Below the pieces are notes generated by a model. It was not told the origin of the DNA and did no database searches. It saw nothing but the letters and a program-made list of their open reading frames with translations. Below are positions 38,401-47,400 of a stretch of DNA of 64,000 nt, piece by piece (the stretch's first letter is position 1; each line of letters opens with the position of its first letter). Source of the stretch: UBA3700 sp964478025 (lineage in GTDB: Bacteria; Bacillota; Clostridia; Christensenellales; UBA3700); NCBI GenBank assembly GCA_964478025.1, contig CAYZGK010000001.1, forward strand, positions 1 to 64,000, in the 5' to 3' direction. The position numbers and the translations under genes were made by a program.

Positions 38401-41400
38401 AGAAACTCCAACAGAGGTTGAAGTTACTGATGAAAATGGTAATAAGACAACAGTAACTACAACAGTAACTACAACAAGTTATACATATAGTACAAAGTAC
38501 CTATACTTTGCAGTAGGTATTGCTATATCTAATAATGGAAGTGAAGAAGAAACTCTTCCAGGACTTGTAGCTTCAGTTGCAAGTTGTATAAAGAATAACG
38601 ATAACCCGGTTGACCATATAATTATAGACTATGGTGGCGATATATATGCTTATGCTCAAAACTATATGACAGGAATAGCCTTTGCTCATGCTGGTTCTTC
38701 AACAACAGCAGAAGGTGATTTAAGATATGGCAATATTTTCTGGAATAGCGATTATAATACAAATATAGCTCTTGCGGTTGAATCAACGGGTGGTACAAAC
38801 TTGTTCCAAGAAGGAACTATTGCATCCGCTGGTTTCCCATTAATGGGCTACACTGGAAATACAAATAAAGGAGATTTCTCTTTTGTTAAGGGTGCTCAAA
38901 TTTATTCTAATGTTGAAGAAAACTTAAGTTGGGATCTAAATACTGGTAATTTAATATTCTCTTCAACAAATTATGCAATGTCTAATTCAAAGACATTTGA
39001 AAGTTTTGAATCTTTATATATGCCATCGCTTGATAGACAATATGATTTTGTTGGTTCAAATAATACAAGCGACTACTATACATTTACAAAGGGAAGTTCT
39101 TCTTCAAACACAACAATATCTATAACAGAAAAAATGATGGATATGCTTGTTGTAGATGCTACTTCTAACTATAGCGGCGGAGCGCTTAGAGTTAATATAG
39201 AGTTCTTCTTCCCATATGTAGAGATAAATGATATTTATCAACTAGTTCAATATATTTGGTTTACAAGTGATGATACGGGTTCAGATAAGATATTTAATTA
39301 TTATTTAAGAACTTATGAAACTCAAATAAAACAATTAATAGATGCAGGAGAAAAGCAAGCATCAACAGCAACTCCTGTTGATGGAGATTATTCTGGTGCT
39401 TGGTGTACAGAGGCGGATTGGGGCAGTGTTTCGCGTAACTGGGGCTATACAGCCGATACATCCGATACAGCCGATACAGCCGATTTTGATGCACGTTGGA
39501 TTACTTATAATGGTGCAAATTACTATATATTACTTGAAAAATATTGCTCTAATGGAGATATTCTTCCAATATATTCTTCAAATAATGCAAGATTAACAAG
39601 TGATATTGTATTAGATAAATATACATACGCTGATGGCGCTACTACAATGAGCGTTGATTTTGGATTTAATTGTACTTCTTGGAAGGAGTACGCATCATCA
39701 AAGAAATTAGATGGACAAAAATATTCAATTACAATTGTTGCAAGTGATTATAACCATAATAGTGGAAGTTCTCTTGGTTCATATTCTAAGTGGGCATATG
39801 TTAAAACTAGAGCTGAACATTCTGGAAGTATGTACTCAATGACATCAGCTACAAATTATGCTAATAATTATAGTGTTAACTATGTGCCTTTACAAGATAT
39901 AGCAAATACTCCAGGTAAAGGATCATCAGGCGTATATATCTATGGTGGTTTCTTAGGTATTATAAGAGGCGAAATTTCAAATGTTAATTTTATTTTACAA
40001 GAATATTCATTAATTAACATTGTAAAAGATACAGTTAATACCGTTTCTTATGAAGATGGCGATAATAAAGGAAATAGCGAGTTTAATACTTATGAAGCCA
40101 GTTATTCGGATAGTTCTTTAGACTCAATAGCTTTACCAAGATCAGTGTTTGCTGGAGTTGTTGCAGGTTATATAACTGGCAAGATGGATAGTTGCTCTTT
40201 AACTATGGGACAATATTCTCAAATTTATGTTAATAAGTTTGGTGCAATTGATGATGATAATTCAATTTACCACGCAGCATTAGTTGGTGGTTATTGTGGT
40301 CTTTTAGGTAATGACGCACAAATTTCTAACTCAACTTTAACTATGGGAGAAGGTGTAAATATAGGTGTTAAAAATACCGGTATAAGAATGGCTTCTGGTT
40401 TAATAGCTTATAGAAAAGGAACAGTTAGAGCTTATGCAGGTGGCTTTGCGGGAATGATGGTATCAGGAAGCTTAATGTATAACCTTGTGTTAGAAGGTGT
40501 TTCAACATCTAAGATATTTGCATTTACAGATGGCCGAACATGGGGACTTAATTGGAACTATTACGCATCCTTTGACACATTTGCATCTACTGCAGGTGGC
40601 ATAGTTGGTTGTAATACAAATAACTCATATTGGAATAAATCTGGTTTAGGTCATGGTTTAGTTGATGGTGTTATATTTAACTGGGCAGGTGCATCAATTT
40701 CAATGTTTAATAGTAGTACATCAACAAGTTATGCTGCAAAACAAGATATGAGTATTTACTACATAGGTGGTAATATTGCGGGTGTTGTTGGCAATGGAGA
40801 TAATTTAAATTTCTCAATTTCAGGTAATGCAGAAACAAATGAATATGTAAGAAATCTATATTATGTTTATGAATTATCTTCATATAAAACATTGTATCAA
40901 GAGCATGGAGATATATATAGTTATTCTCATAATAGTTCTCAAAGTTATATAGCAAAAGGAAACATTTACATTTATGGACCTAGTGCGGGAAGTGCTGGAT
41001 TAAACTTCTGTACATTAAATAACTATAAATCTTCATATATAAGAAATAGCGATGGATCATATAGTTTAGGTAGCGGAGACGGCTCTGTAATATTCTCTGG
41101 AGATAGTGATCATCCAGGAACAATAGTTGATGGAAACCTTGTTTGTGTATCTGAAGCTATGAGTGGAAGTACTATTATAACTGCAAGAACTCTAACACTT
41201 TGGGAATTAGAGACTGAATCAGTTATAGGTACTGGTATAAGTTATACTGGTGCAACATCAACAAAGAGCGGAAATAATTATATTTATGAATCTACCTCAT
41301 ATAATGATACTAGCTTTAAGCCATCAAGTATTGGATATAAGCAAATAACAACAGGACTTTCAAATATTATGTCTTGGGCAGATACTTCAAGAAACTCAAA

Positions 41401-44400
41401 TGTTAAGTTCTCATTTGAAGTAGATGATGAAGATACAAGTAGCGTAATGTGGGCTATAGATATCTATAAAGGAGTAATTGATGGAAACTCATTGCGTAGT
41501 GCTGAAAATACAATATCTGAAATTCCAGTATATGCGTTTGCAACAAGTTTACAAGATTCTTTAACCTATAAGAAACAAGAATATACAATTATAAGAGGAC
41601 AAGGCGATGGCATGAAAATTATGTATTGTACAGGAAGTGCCGCATCTCTTAGCCCTAATAAAACTTATTATACAAACGAAGTCTCTGTAGATAAGGCAGC
41701 ATATTATGCTACAGCTGCAATTATGTATGATGGTTCAACTGATGCAGCAAATGAAGCATTAACAATTTATGATAGTAATGGAAATAACATAGAAAGGTTA
41801 GAAGATAATATAAAGGATAGCATTGTAACAACCGCTAAAAACGATGGAGATATCCTAAGAACGGTATATAAACAATCTGGAAATGCCTGGAATGAGGTAG
41901 ATTCAGAGGCAGATCTAACCGCAGTCGGTTATTACAAAGTTATTTATGAGGTTCTAGCAAATGAAGACTCGTATGGTGTTATAAACCCTAATGCTTATGT
42001 AAATAGAGATTATAGAACACAATTCTTCTCATCAGATGGTTCAACTTCAACATATTTTAAAGACACTGGAAATTATCTAGTTGAAACATATACCTTATAT
42101 GTTGCAATAGCTCCAGTATATTTAAATATTACAGAAATAAAGAAAGTTTATGATGGTTCAACAGATTTTATCTATAAGGGAAGCGATGACACTAACTATT
42201 CTTCAGTAACAGCTCAAGTTGATCAAAATTTTGCTTATGCAAAAGATGGTACAATTCCATCAGTTTCATGCAGTAATGGTGTTATTAAATCTAGCGTTGG
42301 AACAAATGTTCAAATTACATTAGATGCAACATATGATAATGCAGATATTGGTGATAGGTCTATAACATTAAAGACAGAAGGTACTGTATCTTATGTTTAT
42401 TGGCAAAAAAATAGCGAAGGTAAATGGATTGAATGTAGCGTTGAATCGCCACTTCTAAAGTCAAGTAATTCAAGTGAAAGAAAAGCATACTTCTCTCTAA
42501 CTATATTAAATAGCGAATTGTCTTCAACTGATGGTGCAAAAACTTATGGATATAAAGATAGCCTAGCTAGTGGTTATACAATAACAAACGGCTCAACTGT
42601 TACAAGTTTTGATACATCACTTACTTGTAAAGTACATATAGTTAAAGCTAACGCTCCAACAATTACGGTTACTGATCCTACTTTAAGTTATGTATATACA
42701 GGAAAGAGTATAGAGTATGGCGTTGAGTGGGCTAGTCATATTACAATTACTGACCAATTTGGATCAGTACTTGACCCAGAAAGTATGATAAATAATAAAG
42801 AATTAACAATAACTGGAGATGGAACAGCTGTTAAAGATGTAAAAGCCTCTGGTTATACAATTAAGTTTACTATAGCATACACGGGCACGAAGTATGGAAA
42901 TACAACAACAGAATCAGAGGTAACTATTTTTGTTACTCCAGCACTACTTACAATAACAAAAGCAGTAAAGGAATATGATGGTAAAAATGATGTATCAGTA
43001 GCTTCATTTGCTTATAAGGCAGATGGTAAGACGTCTGGTCTTTATGAGCAAGATAAGATAACCTTTGCAGGCACTTATGCATCAAGTGATGTAGCTTCTA
43101 GTTTAAATGTTAAAATAACAACATCACAAACAACTATAAATGGAACACAATATAAGATCGTTGGAGATAATTATTATCTTGAAAATGATACAATAAACGG
43201 AATTGGTGTAATTTATCCAACAAGTGCAGAGATTGTTCTTGCAAATAAGGATTATGATAAAACAAATACAGTAACTTATACTGGCTCTGGGGATATAAAC
43301 AAGACATCGATATTAATTAAGACAACATCTTCATCTATCCTTGGTGTTACAGTTGTTAACATTCAGCCTACTGCAACTTATTCAAATAGCAATGTAGGTA
43401 ATTGTAATTTACAAGTATCTTTAAATACATTTACATATGTAAATGAAAAGGGAGCTTCAGTTGCATTATATAGACTAGAAGATAGTAATTATTGCATAGA
43501 AGATGCAACATCTACTTCATATACAGCAACAGGTAAGGCTTATATAATTCCAGTTAATATGACTATAAGTTATATTTATAAGACATATGATGGAACAACT
43601 GCATTCCCTGATGATGATGCAAATTATATGCTATCTAATAATAACAACGAATTTACTAAAGTTGATGGTTCATTCTCTGATGCAAATGTTAAATATGAAA
43701 ATAACAAGTATAATGATATTAATGTAAGCGCTGTTGCATATACTTATATGTATGTATCTAATGGCACTACAGCATCAAATACTGTTTATAGAGTTCAAAG
43801 TTCAGGTAGTGCAACTAACTATACGCTTGATGCAACATTATCTGGTTCAACATATGTAGTTGAAGGAATAGGCGTAATTATTCCTAAACTTGTTACTATA
43901 AAGAATGTAACAAAATTATATGATGGTAAAAACACATTTGATACAGTTAATTTTTATGCAGATAAAGGTGAGAAATGGGAAATTGTTGATGAAAGTGGTG
44001 CCTCTGTTAATTATCACCTAGTTGGAACAATGGGTACATCTTCATCTGATGGTAAAAATGCAACAAATGGTAAGAACTTATATCAAGTTAACTTAAATGG
44101 TTCTTCAGCTACAACTCCTTGCGTAGCAACATTTACATTTAATGGTGTAGATTATATTTGGCTTCATTATATGTATAATACAAATAATAACTATTATGTA
44201 ACAAGTACAACAATTGCAGGAATTGGTGATGTATTACAAAGAACAATTAATGTAGCACCATCAGGTACTGGAACATTAAGTTCGCTTTCATTTACAGTAA
44301 ACTCAAAAGTAAATACTTCAGGAAAGGTTAATATACAAAGTGGAAGTGCATCAGCTACTTATCTATTTGGTCAATATTATAGTATTGATAACTTAACAGC

Positions 44401-47400
44401 TACATTTAACTGGAGCGGTTCAAGTCCAAAATTAAGTAATGGTAAATTAACAGTAGATGGTAGTACATTAACATTTAAGTTAAAATATAATGGTTCAGAT
44501 GCAAATGTAACAAATGCAAGAAGTTATACATTTACATTATCCTTAGTAACAACAAGTTCTAACTTTGCATTTAATGATTACACAATAAGACTTACAATTA
44601 ATAAGCGTGCATTAAGTCAATCAGAAATAACAGTTACACTTGGTGCAATTACTAAGGTTTATGATGGTACTGACTCAACAGATAATATTGAGGTAGGAAC
44701 TCCATCTATTAAAGCAGTAGCTCAAGGCGTAAGTTCAACAGAAAATGTAACATTAAGTGGCACTCCAACTGTTTCTTCTCTAACTGCTACTGACATGATA
44801 AATGTTAAAGCAGATAAGAATGGTGAGATTCAAAGTTATGATGCAACAGCTGTTGTAACACTTTCTAACTTTACAAGTACTAACTATACATTTAGTGGTT
44901 CTATAACAACATCTGTTAAATATAAGATTACACCTTATGAGTTAACTTTAACTGGTGCGTACGAAAAAGAATTTAATGGAACAAGCACTGGAATTACATT
45001 AAATGGTATAAATAGTGAAATTGTAGAAATTTCATATAGTGGAATTGGAACTCTTCCTGGCACATATTCTCAAGTAACTCCAACTGAAGCTATTGCAGTA
45101 AATGTTGATTCAAGTGCAAGTGAAAATAATAAAGATAATTCTATTCCTGCAAACTATACAATAAACGTTGGTGTTATTGATTTAACTATAAAACCAGCAA
45201 CAATTATTGCTGAAAGACAATATGGCACTGATTCATTTAATGTAGCTGTTGCAATAACAAACTTAGAAGGTTTTGATTTCTTAAAAGAATATAAAGACGC
45301 TCAGGATGCTGCAATACTTAGCGATACTATTGTTTCAGATATTGCAAGTAACTTAAATAGCACAACATACAAGACTGAATTAAAATCAGCATTAATTGCC
45401 GCCTTTGCTATAAGATGTAATAATGCTGCATGGACTAACTTTGAGACTTCTAATATATCTAGCATAAATATCTATTCAGACACATTAGAGTTTATATTTA
45501 CAGGTCTTAGTGAATTAGATACTACATCTCTTACAGATAGATACAGCTTTGCAATGTATAATAATGAAAAGAAGACAAGTGGATCAAATATTGCTATCTC
45601 ATCAAGCGAACTAAGCGATGGTCAATATACGGGAACTTATACAACAACTGGAACAGCTGTATCTACAGCAGAAGAATTAGTCGCATTAATAAATGGTGGA
45701 AATGATGGATATTTAACAAATAATATCTATGGATTTGATGCAACAAGTTTAACTACAACTACATACTCAGGAACACTTTATGGTAATGGTTATTCAATAG
45801 TACTTTCTGGAAACTTTAATATAAGTGAAACATCTGCAGCATTATTTATCCCAACACTTCAAGGTAATTTATATGATATTAACTTTAAGTATGCAACAAA
45901 TGCTGAAATTAATGAAGAATTAACAAGTGTAGGTCTTGTTGTTAATACAAATAATGGTACGATTAGCAATTGTTCATTAGAATTATTAAAAGATTTAACA
46001 TTGGTTAAAGATGAAGAAGGAACTTTATTAACAAAAGCAACAGTTGGTGGTTTTGCTAATACATCAACAGGAACATTAACAAATGTAACTATAGTTTATA
46101 GCGCGAGTGAAACGTATAGCTTATTTGCAGGATTAGCATATACAGCATCAGGTACAATAAATTATGTATCTGCAAGAAATAGCATATATACAACAAGTGT
46201 TGCAGGAAAGACAATGTTTAATACATTATCCGTAACTGTTGATTATGCAATTGATGCAATTACATTTGCTCATACGTCTCTTAATAGTGGTAGTATAACA
46301 ACTATCTACGATACATCTTCAACTTATCTTGCGTTCTATGAAAATAACTACACTGATGGATATTTAGATTACTACTTCACATTAGAGAGTAAATATACAA
46401 CAGATAATGCTAAGCATAATGAATATGTAAATGGTGGCTCAGATAATACTAATACAACATATTATAAGGATTATAGAACTACAACTTCTCAAACTCCTAT
46501 CTTAGCAATTGAAGTTATTGCTCCACTTGGAGATTTCATTTGGGCAGCATTTGGTGTAGATTATACAGAATATAAGACAAATCTAAATAGAGCTGTAGGA
46601 ATGTTTAATACTCAAGATGAATTAACAAGTATTACATCATACACAGAGGCTAATAATATAAGCTACACAATATTTAAGCCTATTATAGGTGCTGTAGCTG
46701 GAGTTAAGATTGCAGCAGGAATCGATACAATAATTGAAAAAGAATACTCAGGCTCAGTTCAAAAGGCAGAGTTTGCTTCAGAAGATAATACAAAGACATT
46801 TGTAATTTCAGGAACAGAGGTTGGAACATATACAACATATCTTGACGGTGCTTCGTCAGAGGGCGGTACAGCCGTATCTGGATATGATGTTGAAAGATTT
46901 ATAGCTGAGATTGTAACAGGTGAATCTGGTGAAGAAAAGATTATGTTAATTATTACTCCAAAACAATTAACAGATACACCTACAATTACAAAGGAATATG
47001 ATTCAACAACTATTGCTGAAACTGAATTAAAAGCTAAAGATACAGATGCTGCTGCTTCATTATATGCAGTAGGTGAATATAGCGAATCTAAAGTTGGCAT
47101 AGGATACAACGTTTCATATTACTCAACATCAAAAGCAGTTGCTGCAGTAAATGTAAGTGGTACTTATAAGTTTATTACATATAGAGCTTATAACACAGAC
47201 GAAAACGGAAATATTGTATATATTGTAGAGTTTATAGATATTGATGGTGCTAACTTTACAAGCGCAACAAATGTTACAACAGCAAATGTTCAATCTCTTG
47301 CTAGAGCTTACTATCAATTAGTAACAGTTGATCAAATCAATTCACTTGCATACAAGACTTATGAAGCTGGTATTACACAAGATAACATAACAAGCGTTTA

